DNA of 64,000 nucleotides from Paraburkholderia sp. (GCA_031286755.1 JAITTX010000383.1:26594-90593); one strand, 5' to 3'; numbered from the stretch's first letter, positions 9,279 to 18,443 are shown. The notes: generated by a model from the sequence alone, not told the origin. A program made the numbers and translations.

Positions 9279-10736
9279 ATGGAAATCCATAACCCATCCC
9301 CCGGCCTTCACAACGAAGATCTCGCGCCCGCCAGGGAGCGCAACTGGGGCGGCTTCAGCATCTTCAACGTCTGGACCTCGGACGTGCACAGCCTCTGGGG
9401 CTATTACCTCGCGGCCAGCCTGTTCCTGCTGTGCGGCAGCTTTATCAACTTCGTGCTGGCGATGGGAATCAGCTCGCTGGTGATCTTCGCGCTGATGAAC
9501 CTGATCGGCTTCGCTGGCGAAAAGACCGGCGTGCCCTACCCGGTGCTGGCGCGCGCCTCCTTCGGTGTGTGGGGCGCCAATCTGGCAGCCCTGGTGCGCG
9601 CCGTGGTGGCCTGCTTCTGGTACGGAGCGCAGACTGCGGCGGCTTCGGGCGCGATCGTCTCGCTGCTGATCCGAAACGATAGCCTGATGCAGTTCTACAA
9701 GGGCACACACTTCCTCGGCCATTCGGGCCTGGAGGTGATCTGCTACCTGGTCATCTGGGCCGTGCAACTGCTCATTATCCAGAAAGGCATGGAGACGGTG
9801 CGCAGATTCCAGGACTGGGCCGGCCCGGCGGTGTGGGTCGCGATGCTGATCCTGGCGATCGGCCTGTGCGTCAAGGCCGGCGGCTTCTCGTTCAGCCACG
9901 GCATTCCAATGGGCGTGCTGCTCGACAAGACCCGGGACGCCGGCGTCAGCGGCGAGCCCGGTTCATTCTGGGCGCTCATGGCCGTGGGGGCGACCTGGAT
10001 TACCTACTTCGCGGCGCTGTACCTGAACTTCTGCGACTTCTCGCGCTACGCCAAGAACCGCAATGCAGTGAGGAAAGGCAATCTGTGGGGCCTGCCGGTC
10101 AACCTGATCGCGTTCTCGCTGGTCGCCGGCATCACGACCATCGCCGCCTTCAAGGTGTATGGCGAAGTGCTGCTGCACCCCGAACAGATCTCCGCCAAGT
10201 TCGACAGCTGGGTATTGGCGCTCATCGCGGCGCTGACCTTCGCGGTCGCCACGCTAGGCATCAACGTGGTGGCCAATTTCGTCTCGGCGTCATTTGACAT
10301 CTCCAACGTGTTCCCCAAGCAGATCAGCTTCAAGATAGGCGGCTATATCGCCGCGGCGATCGCGCTGGTGCTCTACCCGTTCGCGCCGTGGGAAGGTAAC
10401 GCCGCGCACTTCGTGAATGCCATCGGCGCCACGATGGGCCCGCTGCTGGGGATCATCCTTGCGGACTACTATCTGGTGGCCAAGGGCAACATCAACGTCG
10501 CGGCGCTCTATCAGGAGCACGGCGAGTACCGCTACACGGGCGGGTGGAACGTCAATGCGGTAACTGCGGCGGCGGTCGGCAGCGTGTTTTCGACTTTCCT
10601 GCCCAACTTCACCAACCTGCTGCCGGCCTGGTGGAATACCTATGGCTGGTTCTTCGGCGTATTGATCGGCGGCGGCCTGTACATGATCATGACGGCGCTG
10701 CGGCCGCGTACCACGGCCGCAGCGACTCGCACCTAA
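9279..10736 (+). CDS. NCS1-family nucleobase/hydantoin-type permease
   Basis: A 485-residue 12-helix transporter of the nucleobase:cation symporter-1 family (cytosine, uracil, allantoin, hydantoin carriers). Family signatures are NWGGFSIFNVWTSDVHSL in helix 1, GEKTGVPYPVLARASFG in helix 2-3 and FGVWGANLAALVRAVVACFW. The Asn-rich NFVSASFDISNVFPKQI loop and DYYLVAKGNINVAALY near the C-terminus also fit. GAGGAGA precedes ATG 9279. The substrate is not deducible. No hydantoinase, allantoinase or cytosine deaminase gene is adjacent. Confidence 0.9.
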   Translation: MEIHNPSPGLHNEDLAPARERNWGGFSIFNVWTSDVHSLWGYYLAASLFLLCGSFINFVLAMGISSLVIFALMNLIGFAGEKTGVPYPVLARASFGVWGANLAALVRAVVACFWYGAQTAAASGAIVSLLIRNDSLMQFYKGTHFLGHSGLEVICYLVIWAVQLLIIQKGMETVRRFQDWAGPAVWVAMLILAIGLCVKAGGFSFSHGIPMGVLLDKTRDAGVSGEPGSFWALMAVGATWITYFAALYLNFCDFSRYAKNRNAVRKGNLWGLPVNLIAFSLVAGITTIAAFKVYGEVLLHPEQISAKFDSWVLALIAALTFAVATLGINVVANFVSASFDISNVFPKQISFKIGGYIAAAIALVLYPFAPWEGNAAHFVNAIGATMGPLLGIILADYYLVAKGNINVAALYQEHGEYRYTGGWNVNAVTAAAVGSVFSTFLPNFTNLLPAWWNTYGWFFGVLIGGGLYMIMTALRPRTTAAATRT

Positions 10737-10745
10737 GGTGCTTTT
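10729..10745 (+). terminator. intrinsic terminator overlapping the permease stop codon
   Basis: A 5-bp stem GCACC/GGTGC with a TAA loop that is itself the permease stop codon, followed directly by TTTT. Short but with the layout of a Rho-independent terminator. Confidence 0.45.
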
Positions 10746-10847
10746 GCCTCATCCCGCCAGTGACAGAACAAGCCATTTTGAATCCCGTCCTCCAATCGCC
10801 AACCCGCCCATGCACTGCTACAATCAAATCCAGTCGTATCGTACAAA

Positions 10848-10855
10848 TGTCGACA
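10848..10855. promoter_or_regulatory. candidate GntR operator (TGTCGACA), site 1
   Basis: The 8-bp palindrome TGTCGACA lies 38 bp before the GTG start of the GntR gene, in the context AAATGTCGACAGTTT. The same core occurs twice, extended to ATGTCGACAT, in the divergent control region at 14510 and 14583. The simplest reading is autoregulation by the GntR protein. This site is a 9-of-10 match to the extended 10-mer. Confidence 0.5.
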
Positions 10856-10893
10856 GTTTACCGGCTCAATCCTGACGTAGTTCCCTGACAATC

Positions 10894-11637
10894 GTGCCCT
10901 CTTACGACCCAGCTTCTTCACAGTCGCCCGCGTTTGTCCCATCCGCGCTCGCCGGCACGCTCGCCATCCAGATCGCGGAGCAGATTGGCATTGCGATCAC
11001 GGAGGAAAAATTCGCACCCGGCGAGCGGCTGCGCGAAGTCAGTCTTGCAGAAACATTCAACGTCAGTCGCGCAACGATTCGCGATGCGCTGCGTATTCTC
11101 GAGAGCCGGGCGCTCGTGCGAATCCTGCCCCAGCGCGGCGCTCAGGTCACCATGCTGTCGACGCCGGAGCTGATGAATCTGTTCGAGATTCGTGCCGCGC
11201 TCGTGGCACTGGCATCGCGCCGCGCGGCGGAACGTTATGTGCCCGCGCATGCGCCCGTGCTCGAAGCCAGCTATGCGCGGCTGAAAGCAGCGCAGAAAGA
11301 CGCGAATGCGTATGCGCGCGCCAGCGCGCTGATCGTCGCCGATATCGCCGCCCTCTCGGGCAACGATCAACTGGCCGACATGCTGGCGGGATTCGCCCAG
11401 CGTATCGGCCGCTACGCGCGGCTCGGGTTGGCGACTCCGAAGCGCCGCACGCAATCGCTGGCGAGCTGGGCGACGCTGATCGATGCGATCAAGGCGGGCA
11501 ACGCCGATCTCGCCGAATCGACGCACCGTGCGTTGGCCCATAACAATCGCGATGCGGCGATTGCGGCAATCGCCGCGCGCGAACATACCGAAACGCCCGC
11601 CAGACGCGCTCGCGCGCGCGTCTCCGACGCTGCCTGA
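10894..11637 (+). CDS. GntR-family (FadR-like) transcriptional regulator
   Basis: A 247-residue regulator with an N-terminal winged helix-turn-helix (EKFAPGERLREVSLAETF, then NVSRATIRDALRILESRAL) and a C-terminal all-helical FCD-like ligand domain. The start is a GTG with a poor ribosome site, which may keep expression low. It converges with the sulfonate-type importer genes and has a TGTCGACA palindrome upstream that is repeated in the control region of the flanking catabolic genes. It is therefore the probable regulator of the cluster up to about 20.5 kb. Confidence 0.88.
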   Translation: MPSYDPASSQSPAFVPSALAGTLAIQIAEQIGIAITEEKFAPGERLREVSLAETFNVSRATIRDALRILESRALVRILPQRGAQVTMLSTPELMNLFEIRAALVALASRRAAERYVPAHAPVLEASYARLKAAQKDANAYARASALIVADIAALSGNDQLADMLAGFAQRIGRYARLGLATPKRRTQSLASWATLIDAIKAGNADLAESTHRALAHNNRDAAIAAIAAREHTETPARRARARVSDAA

Positions 11638-11715
11638 TTGTCTACCGCGCACCGGCGGCGCGCACGCACCCTGTCGACAACCTCGCGAGACTGCGAGATC
11701 ACGCCAGGCGGTTCG

Positions 11716-12606
11716 TCACGACTGCATGCCCCAGCGCCGGATCGTGTATTTCTCGAGCGTGCCGAACACCAGATTCTCGATCACGAGGCCAATCAGGATC
11801 ACGCAGAACAGCCCCGCGAATACGGAAGGAATATCGAGCGCGTTCTTCGCCTGATAAATGAACCACCCGAGCCCGCCCGAGCCGGAGCTCACACCGAACA
11901 CCAGCTCAGCGGCAATCAGCGTGCGCCACGCGAACGCCCACCCGACCTTCAACCCCGTCAGGATATTGGCGAACGCGGCCGGAATCAGAATCCGCATCAC
12001 GTAAGCCGGCCCGCGCAATCCATAGTTGCGCCCGACCATGCGCAAGGTGTTGCTGACCGAGCGAAATCCCGAGTGCGTATTGAGCGCGACAGCCCACGTG
12101 ACCGAATGGATCAGCACGAACACGAGGCTGCCGTTGCCGAGCCCGAACCAGATCAGCGCAAGCGGCAGCAGCGCGATGGCGGGCAAGGGATTGAGCATCG
12201 ACGTCATCGTCTCGAGAAAATCGGTGCCGATGCGCGACGAAATCGCGAGTGCCGTGAGCAGCGCCGCGAGCACGACGCCCAGGCCATAGCCGATCAACAG
12301 CACCTGCAACGATGCCCATGCGCGGCGCGGCAACTCCCCTTGCACAAACGCGCCGGCGAACGTCGTCACCGTATCGGTGAAAGTCGGAAACAACAGCGGA
12401 TTGTTCAGCGTGCGACCGTAGATTTCCCAGATGGCCGCCAGCGCGACAAGAATCGCGAGCCTGCGGATCCACCCGAGGTTGTAGACGCGCTCGAACAGGG
12501 ACAACGGCTTGGCGACCACGCTCACCGAATCCGGCAGCAGATCGTTTCCCACGATCACATCCGCGCGCTGGGGTGGCAAGGAAGGTGGCAAGGAAGTATC
12601 AGACAT
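11716..12606 (-). CDS. ABC importer permease, SsuC/TauC type
   Basis: A 296-residue inner-membrane permease of the nitrate/sulfonate/taurine (BPD_transp_1) family. It has about six membrane spans and an EAA-like loop (LRMVGRNYGLRGPAYVMR followed by ILIPAAFANILTGLKVG). Its start overlaps the end of the ATPase gene by 8 bp. It is the last gene of a binding protein-ATPase-permease operon. The family imports alkanesulfonates, taurine, thiamine precursors and other small anions, so the precise substrate is open. Confidence 0.91.
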   Translation of the reverse strand: MSDTSLPPSLPPQRADVIVGNDLLPDSVSVVAKPLSLFERVYNLGWIRRLAILVALAAIWEIYGRTLNNPLLFPTFTDTVTTFAGAFVQGELPRRAWASLQVLLIGYGLGVVLAALLTALAISSRIGTDFLETMTSMLNPLPAIALLPLALIWFGLGNGSLVFVLIHSVTWAVALNTHSGFRSVSNTLRMVGRNYGLRGPAYVMRILIPAAFANILTGLKVGWAFAWRTLIAAELVFGVSSGSGGLGWFIYQAKNALDIPSVFAGLFCVILIGLVIENLVFGTLEKYTIRRWGMQS

Positions 12607-13372
12607 GCGCGGGCGCTCCGGTCAGATCCTCGTCGAACAGCATCCGATGAATGCGGCCCTCGAGCGCCGCCGCTTCATCGGGCGACGTCGCGCTGGAGAG
12701 TTCGGCCTTCACGCGGCCGGGATGCGGCGAAAGCAGCAGGATGCGGTTGCCCACGCGAATTGCCTCGGCAATCGAATGCGTGACGAACAACACCGTGAAA
12801 TGGGTGTCCTGCCAGAGTTCGAGCAGTTCGTCCTGCATCTTGCGGCGCGTGAGCGCATCGAGCGCGGCGAACGGTTCGTCCATCAGCAGAATGTCGGGCT
12901 CCATCGCCATCCCGCGCGCGATCGCCACGCGCTGCTTCATGCCGCCTGATAGCGTGTGCGGGTAATTGTCGGCGAATTTGCCGAGGCCGACTTTGTCGAT
13001 GTAGCGCATCGCATGATGGTGCGCTTCGTCGCGGCGCATCCGTCGCACGTTCAGCAGTGGAAACATGACGTTCTGCAGCACCGTTTTCCACGGCAATAAT
13101 TGATCGAACTCCTGAAAGACCATCATGCGATCCGCACCGGGCTTGCGCACCGGCTTGTGCTTGAGCAGGATCTCGCCTTCGACGGGGCTCATATAGCCGC
13201 CCACCGCTTTGAGCAAGGTCGACTTGCCGCAACCGGACGGCCCGAGCAGCACGAACCGGTCCCCAGGATACAAGCGAAAATCGACGCGATACGTGGCAGT
13301 CACAATGTGGCGCCGCGTTTTGTATTGCAGCGTGACGCCACGTACATCAAGCAGGGGTTCAGCCAACGACAT
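12599..13372 (-). CDS. ABC importer ATPase, SsuB/TauB type
   Basis: A 257-residue nucleotide-binding subunit. Walker A is GPSGCGKSTLL, the Q-loop region VFQEFDQLLPWKTV, the ABC signature LSGGMKQRVAIAR, Walker B ILLMDEPFAALD and the switch His is in FVTHSIAEA. The order binding protein, ATPase, permease and the short gene overlaps show one importer operon. Confidence 0.93.
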   Translation of the reverse strand: MSLAEPLLDVRGVTLQYKTRRHIVTATYRVDFRLYPGDRFVLLGPSGCGKSTLLKAVGGYMSPVEGEILLKHKPVRKPGADRMMVFQEFDQLLPWKTVLQNVMFPLLNVRRMRRDEAHHHAMRYIDKVGLGKFADNYPHTLSGGMKQRVAIARGMAMEPDILLMDEPFAALDALTRRKMQDELLELWQDTHFTVLFVTHSIAEAIRVGNRILLLSPHPGRVKAELSSATSPDEAAALEGRIHRMLFDEDLTGAPAHV

Positions 13373-13443
13373 GTAAGCTCCTTGATCGATCGCGATACGA
13401 GAGGCGGGTATCCCGTCAGGCCATGCGTTCGTTCATTCGTTCG

Positions 13444-14472
13444 TCAACTGCCGCCGGCCGCGTATGCCTCCGGGAAAAAGAAGTCCTTCCACGAGGCGGG
13501 CGTGTGCTTGATGGTGCCAAGCCGCACCATCGTGTTCGCATACGCCATCATGTTCTGCGGCACTTGCGTGATGCGCACCTCAGGCGATTCGAGCATCTTC
13601 AGCACGTCGTCCACGCTTTCCTTGCCTTTCTCGTCATCGACGTAAATCTGCGCGGCCTCGCGCTTGTGCGCATTGATGAAATCGACGGCTTCGACCAGCG
13701 CGTCGTAATAGGCCTTGTAGGTCTTTGGATTCTCGTCGTGAAAGCGCGAGGTCGACCACACGCAGAGGAAAGTCGCGGGCCCGCCGGTTACATCGTACGA
13801 ATTCAGCACGCGATGGATACCCGGTTGCTTGAGTTCCTCGTATTGATACGGTGGCGCCGCGAATTGCGCGGTGACGGTATGACCCGACAGCAATGCAGCC
13901 ATGCCGTCCGGGTGCGCGAGATTCACCATCAGCGAATCGAAGTGACGGAAATCCTTGTCGCCGTATTGCTTCGCGGCGGCCATTTGCAGCACGAGCGTCT
14001 CGATCGACGACCCGGCACTGGCGATCGCAATGCGGTCCTGATTGCCGAAATCCGTGATCGACTTGATGCGCGGTGTATTGGCATTCAGGTACATCGGCAT
14101 CGAAGAGAGCGCCGCGACCCCTTTCACCTTCAAGTTGTCGTGCGTGCGGTCCCACATCGTCAGCAGTTGGGGCGGCCCGCCCGCGGCGAACGCCGTGCTG
14201 CCGGACAGCAGCGCGTCGTTGACCGCCGAGCCGACGCCGATCTGCGTCCAGGCAACCTTGGTGTCGAGCCCGGCGGCCTTCAGATGCTTTTCGAACAGAT
14301 GGTTGTGCCGCATGACGTAGAGCGGCAGGTAGCCGATACCGTACTGAATGGTCGCGTTCACGCTGCCGACCTCGGCACGCGCACCCGGCACGGCCAGCGA
14401 CGTCAGCGCGATTGCAATGAGCGCGCCGGCGCACCTGCGCAACAAGCCGTGCCGCAGAGTTGAAACGTTCAT
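13444..14472 (-). CDS. ABC importer periplasmic binding protein, SsuA/NMT1-like
   Basis: A 342-residue solute-binding protein with a Sec signal (LIAIALTSLAVPGARA) and the NMT1/SsuA-type opening ATIQYGIGYLPLYVMRHNHL. Start 14472 is preferred because GAGGAGGAG sits just before it and the signal peptide follows. It is first in the importer operon and divergent from the thiamine-diphosphate enzyme gene. Two TGTCGACA palindromes lie between them. Ligand class (sulfonate, small carboxylate or other) cannot be decided from sequence. Confidence 0.88.
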   Translation of the reverse strand: MNVSTLRHGLLRRCAGALIAIALTSLAVPGARAEVGSVNATIQYGIGYLPLYVMRHNHLFEKHLKAAGLDTKVAWTQIGVGSAVNDALLSGSTAFAAGGPPQLLTMWDRTHDNLKVKGVAALSSMPMYLNANTPRIKSITDFGNQDRIAIASAGSSIETLVLQMAAAKQYGDKDFRHFDSLMVNLAHPDGMAALLSGHTVTAQFAAPPYQYEELKQPGIHRVLNSYDVTGGPATFLCVWSTSRFHDENPKTYKAYYDALVEAVDFINAHKREAAQIYVDDEKGKESVDDVLKMLESPEVRITQVPQNMMAYANTMVRLGTIKHTPASWKDFFFPEAYAAGGS

Positions 14473-14509
14473 GGCTCCTCCTCGGTGGATGCCAATCATA
14501 GTTGTCGAT

Positions 14510-14519
14510 ATGTCGACAT
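14510..14519. promoter_or_regulatory. candidate GntR operator (ATGTCGACAT), site 2
   Basis: A perfect 10-bp palindrome 38 bp upstream of the binding-protein start on the minus strand. A half-like TTGTCGAT lies immediately beside it at 14502-14509. It is identical to site 3 at 14583-14592. Confidence 0.55.
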
Positions 14520-14582
14520 TTTATCAATCAAGGTAAACCACCAATCCAGGAGCAGACTCCGCGTTTACCTCAATTTGCCTAA

Positions 14583-14592
14583 ATGTCGACAT
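14583..14592. promoter_or_regulatory. candidate GntR operator (ATGTCGACAT), site 3
   Basis: The same perfect 10-bp palindrome, about 90 bp upstream of the thiamine-diphosphate enzyme start and 73 bp (seven helical turns) from site 2. That spacing would suit co-operative binding or looping over the divergent promoters. Confidence 0.55.
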
Positions 14593-14684
14593 TCGCTCAA
14601 TATTTAGCTGAACCGCGAAGCGTCGGAAGGTGATGCGGGAAATCGCACTCCCTCCTCCCATTCATTCGTTAGAGGATTCAGACG

Positions 14685-16370
14685 ATGACCAGCATGTCAG
14701 GCGGCAGTGCCGTTGTTCAAACATTGCGCAACGAGGGCGTGAGCCACGTATTCGGGTTGATCGGGTCGGCGGGCATGGAGATCTTCGACGCGCTGTACAG
14801 CGCGCCCGAGATCCGCTTCATCGGCGTGCGCGACGAGCGCACCGGCACGCACATGGCCGACGGCTACGCGCGGGCGAGCGGCCGGGCCGGTGTGATACTC
14901 GCGGGCCAGAACGGGCCGGGCGCGACCAATCTCGTCACGGGGCTGGCGCAGGCGAATGCGGCGTACTCTCCGGTCGTCGCGCTGGCCGGCTCGCTGTCCA
15001 GCCAGCACGTCTATCGCGACGCGTTCCAGGAAGTCGATCAACAGTCCTTGTTCAAACCGGTCACCAAGAAAACGTGGACGGCGACGCAGGCAAAGCGCCT
15101 TCCGGAGATGGTTCACGAAGCGTTTCGCACCGCGCTCGCGCCACGCCGCGGGCCGGTGGCGCTCAACCTGCCACGCGACATCCTCGCCGAAACGATCGAA
15201 TACGACGCGGGCCCGAGCGCGTGGCACGATCCCGCGCCGCCCGCCGGCGCGCCCGATGCCGTCGCAAGAGCCGCACAATTGCTCGCACAGGCCGAACGGC
15301 CGCTGATCCTCGCGGGCGGCGGGGTGAAAAACGGCCGGGCGCATGCGGCCGTGCTGAAACTCGCCGAACTGCTGAATGCGCCGATTGCGATGTCACCGGG
15401 ACACGGCGACGCGGTCCCCTGCACCCATCCGCTCTACGCCGGCCAGATCGGGCCGCGCGGCAACGTCGTCGCCACCGATTTCGCGAAACGCGCCGACGTG
15501 ATCCTCGCGCTCGGCACACGCTTCGGCTTCAACACCACGTTCTACACAACCGACAACTTCAATCCCCAGGCCGCGATCGTGCAAGTCGAATCCGACCCGC
15601 TCGCGCTCGGGCGGCTCGTGCCGGTGAGCGTCGGCATCTTCGGCGAAGCGGGCCTCGTCGCCGGACAATTGACGCGCGAGCTCGCCCATCACGATGCGAG
15701 CGGCGCGCACGCGTGGGCCGCCGAACTGATGGACAAGCGCCGCGCCCTGATGAGCGAGCGCGACGAAACGGGCGCGCGGGGCCGTACCCAGCCCATGCAG
15801 CCCGCGGCCCTGTTCGCCATGCTGCGCGCGCTCGCGCCCGCCGATGCGATGTTCACGATGGATGCCGGCACGCTGTGCCTGCAGGCCACCGACCAGATGC
15901 CCTATGCTCAGCCGCCCGCGCTCTTCACGCCGCTCGATTTCGGGCTCGTCGGCTTCTCGTACGCGTGCGGGCTGGGCGTGAAACTCGCGTGCCCGGACCG
16001 GACCGTCGTCAGCCTGATGGGCGACGGCGGATTCGGCATGACCATGAGCGAAATCGGCACCGCCGTGCAAAGCGATATCCGCTCGATCTGCGTCGTCATG
16101 AACAACGGCTGCTGGGGCGCCGAGAAAGCGTATCAACGCGACTTCTTCGACGGCCGCTATATCGGCGCCGACGTGCCGAACCCGCCCTACGACAAAGTCG
16201 CCGAACTGTTTGGCGCCCGAGGTTTTCATGTCGAAAGCGCGGCGCAATTCGAGAGCGCGTTCGGCGACGCGCTCTCGTGCGGCAAGCCCGCCATCATCGA
16301 CGTACAGATCGATCCGAACGCGCTCTACAGCTTCCGGCGCGATTCGTTCAAGCATCGGGCAAAAGCATGA
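14685..16370 (+). CDS. thiamine-diphosphate enzyme, sulfoacetaldehyde acetyltransferase (Xsc)-like
   Basis: A 561-residue three-domain ThDP enzyme. The N-terminal PYR domain has FGLIGSAGMEIFDAL and the catalytic Glu51 in GVRDERTGTHMADGY. The C-terminal PP domain has the cofactor motif from MGDGGFGM (about 445) to MNNGCWGAEK. The phrases FQEVDQQSLF, LNLPRDI and especially NNxxWGAEK recall Xsc, which turns sulfoacetaldehyde plus phosphate into acetyl phosphate and sulfite. From memory these are stronger matches than to acetolactate synthase or benzoylformate decarboxylase. The sulfonate-type importer next door agrees, but no phosphotransacetylase gene accompanies it, so the true substrate may differ. 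It overlaps the next gene by ATGA. Confidence 0.72.
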   Translation: MTSMSGGSAVVQTLRNEGVSHVFGLIGSAGMEIFDALYSAPEIRFIGVRDERTGTHMADGYARASGRAGVILAGQNGPGATNLVTGLAQANAAYSPVVALAGSLSSQHVYRDAFQEVDQQSLFKPVTKKTWTATQAKRLPEMVHEAFRTALAPRRGPVALNLPRDILAETIEYDAGPSAWHDPAPPAGAPDAVARAAQLLAQAERPLILAGGGVKNGRAHAAVLKLAELLNAPIAMSPGHGDAVPCTHPLYAGQIGPRGNVVATDFAKRADVILALGTRFGFNTTFYTTDNFNPQAAIVQVESDPLALGRLVPVSVGIFGEAGLVAGQLTRELAHHDASGAHAWAAELMDKRRALMSERDETGARGRTQPMQPAALFAMLRALAPADAMFTMDAGTLCLQATDQMPYAQPPALFTPLDFGLVGFSYACGLGVKLACPDRTVVSLMGDGGFGMTMSEIGTAVQSDIRSICVVMNNGCWGAEKAYQRDFFDGRYIGADVPNPPYDKVAELFGARGFHVESAAQFESAFGDALSCGKPAIIDVQIDPNALYSFRRDSFKHRAKA

Positions 16371-17992
16371 ACGCCGAATTCGACTACGTGATCGTTGGCG
16401 CGGGCTCGGCCGGCTGCGCGCTCGCCGCGCGTCTTTCGGAAAGCGGCAAGCACAGCGTGTTGCTGCTCGAAGCAGGCGGCCCCGACAACAACATCTGGAT
16501 TCACATTCCGCTCGGCGTCGGCAAATTGCTGGGCAACGAACGCTATGCCTGGAAGTTCGACACCGAGCCCCAGGCGGCGATGAGCGGGCAACGGGTCTAC
16601 TCGCCGCGCGGCAAGGTGCTGGGCGGGTCGAGTGCGCTGAACGGCATGGCCTATGTCTGGGGCGATCCGGCCGAGTATGACAAATGGGAGCAGCTCGGCT
16701 GCGAGGGGTGGAACTTCGGCGCCGTTCACCCGTACTTCCGGCGGCTCGAATGCTATCCGTACAACGACGATCCCGGCCGTGGCCATGACGGCCCCGTGCG
16801 CATCACCGATCGCGCGCGCCGTGACACCGACGCACTCTCGGATGGCTTCATCGCCGCGTGCATGGAGGCAGGCGTGGCGCCGACCGACGACTACAACGCG
16901 CACCGCTATGAAGGCGTGCGCTATCTGGAGCAGACAGCGTGGAAAGGCCGCCGCTACAGCACGGCGGTCGCCTATCTTCGCGCGACCCGGCGCCGTCCGA
17001 ACGTGCGCATCGAAACGAATGCGCTCGCGCTGCGCGTCACATTCGACGGCATGCGCGCGAGCGGCGTCGAATACGAGCAGCATGGCCAACGGCGTCTCGT
17101 CCGGGCGCACCGCGAGGTATTGCTGGCAGCCGGCGCGATCAAGTCGCCGCAATTGCTCGAATTGTCGGGCATCGGAGATGCTGCGCGTTTGCAGCGGCTG
17201 GGCATTCCCATGGTCGCGGCGAATACTTCGGTGGGTGAACATATGATCGATCACCTGCAACTGCGCTGCACCTACCGCACGATGCTGCCGATCACGATCA
17301 ACGACGTGATGGCGAGCCCATTCAGACGCATGCAGGTGGGCCTCCAGTATCTGATCTCGCGGCGCGGCTTGATGGCGGGCACGTCGTCCACCGCGCACGC
17401 GATCATGCGCACCGATCCCGCCTTGCCCGGACCCGACGTGATGATCCGCATTTATCACATCAGCGGCAAGGATCGTTATTCACGCACGCCGGGCGCCGGT
17501 ATCGATCCCTTCTCGGGTTTTTCGATCGGCGGGTTCAGGCTCTATCCGCACTCGCGCGGCAGCGTGCACATTACCTCGGCCGACGCGCGCGAAGCGCCGG
17601 TTCTGCAGCCGAACTACCTGTCCGCGCCCGACGACGCGCGCCACGCGCTGCAACTGCTGCGCACGATCCGCCGCATCGCCGCGCAACCCTCGATGGCCAG
17701 GCTGATCGTCGCCGAGCAGCGGCCCGGCGACGCGGCCGCGCCCACCGACGATGAGGCCCTGCTGGCTTACGCGCGCGAAAGCGGCCAAACCGCGTGGCAT
17801 ACGGTCGGCACCTGCCGGATCGGGCGGCCGGGCGACGGCGTGGTCGATAGCCGGCTACGCGTGCAGGGTGTCGCCGGGCTGCGCGTCATCGACGCATCGG
17901 TGATGCCGACGCTGGCCTCGTCGAATACCAACGCGCCGGCGATCATGATCGGCGAACGCGGTGCCGATTTTGTCCTTGAGGAGGCACGTTGA
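16367..17992 (+). CDS. GMC-family FAD-dependent alcohol dehydrogenase
   Basis: A 541-residue glucose-methanol-choline oxidoreductase. The FAD-binding motif begins at residue 11 (GAGSAGCALAARLSESG), and the GMC signature is GKVLGGSSALNGMAY. The C-terminal active-site region has AWHTVGTCRIG and ASVMPTLASSNTNAPAIMI. It oxidises an alcohol to an aldehyde and passes electrons to a respiratory acceptor in many members. Its start overlaps the ThDP enzyme stop (ATGA), so the two products are made together. A known precedent is a GMC-type isethionate dehydrogenase supplying sulfoacetaldehyde to Xsc. That parallel is inference. Confidence 0.87.
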   Translation: MNAEFDYVIVGAGSAGCALAARLSESGKHSVLLLEAGGPDNNIWIHIPLGVGKLLGNERYAWKFDTEPQAAMSGQRVYSPRGKVLGGSSALNGMAYVWGDPAEYDKWEQLGCEGWNFGAVHPYFRRLECYPYNDDPGRGHDGPVRITDRARRDTDALSDGFIAACMEAGVAPTDDYNAHRYEGVRYLEQTAWKGRRYSTAVAYLRATRRRPNVRIETNALALRVTFDGMRASGVEYEQHGQRRLVRAHREVLLAAGAIKSPQLLELSGIGDAARLQRLGIPMVAANTSVGEHMIDHLQLRCTYRTMLPITINDVMASPFRRMQVGLQYLISRRGLMAGTSSTAHAIMRTDPALPGPDVMIRIYHISGKDRYSRTPGAGIDPFSGFSIGGFRLYPHSRGSVHITSADAREAPVLQPNYLSAPDDARHALQLLRTIRRIAAQPSMARLIVAEQRPGDAAAPTDDEALLAYARESGQTAWHTVGTCRIGRPGDGVVDSRLRVQGVAGLRVIDASVMPTLASSNTNAPAIMIGERGADFVLEEAR

Positions 17993-17993
17993 A

Positions 17994-18443
17994 ATGACTC
18001 GCAAGCCATCGGATGAATCATCTCCCGTGACAACGCCAACGCCGTACACCGACGCGCAAATCGCCAGCGGCGACTGGAATCCGCTGTGGGACACGCTGCG
18101 TGCGTGGGACCCGGCGTTCATGGAAGCCTATCTCGCGTTTCGCAACGTCCCTCACCGGAACGGCCCCTTGCCGAAGAAGGTCAAGGAGCTCGTGCTAATC
18201 GCGATCAACGTCGCGACCACGCACATGTACGGCGCGGGCGTGCGCCGCCACATGCAGAACGCGCTGAAAGCGGGCGCAACGCGCGACGAGATTCTCGAAG
18301 TCATCCAGTTGACGACCGTGCTCGGCATTCACGCGTGCAATCTCGGCGTCCCTATTCTGGCGGAAGAATTCGACCGCTTCCGCGCATCGGAAGATCACGA
18401 GGATGCGCCCGACGCCCTATCGCGCTCAGGAGCGAAACCGTGA
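17994..18443 (+). CDS. carboxymuconolactone decarboxylase-fold protein
   Basis: A 149-residue all-helical protein of the CMD/AhpD fold. The core phrase is LPKKVKELVLIAINVATTHMYGAGVRRHMQNALKAGATRDEILEVI. The helix that carries CxxC in AhpD reads ATTHMYGAGVRRH here, so it lacks the redox cysteines and is closer to lactone-processing or unassigned members. GAGGAGG lies 10 nt before ATG 17994. It begins right after the GMC gene and overlaps the next gene. The role is unknown: a decarboxylase or hydratase-like step on the pathway intermediate is possible. Confidence 0.83.
   Translation: MTRKPSDESSPVTTPTPYTDAQIASGDWNPLWDTLRAWDPAFMEAYLAFRNVPHRNGPLPKKVKELVLIAINVATTHMYGAGVRRHMQNALKAGATRDEILEVIQLTTVLGIHACNLGVPILAEEFDRFRASEDHEDAPDALSRSGAKP

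Noticed and set aside
10894..14472. Taurine or alkanesulfonate utilisation operon (tau/ssu)
   Set aside because: The importer type fits, but no TauD, SsuD/SsuE, taurine dehydrogenase or taurine-pyruvate aminotransferase gene is present.
14630..17992. A 1120-codon frame suggesting a fusion ending in the GMC enzyme
   Set aside because: The first 579 codons are out of frame with the ThDP enzyme and meaningless. The GMC protein begins at the ATGA overlap at 16367.
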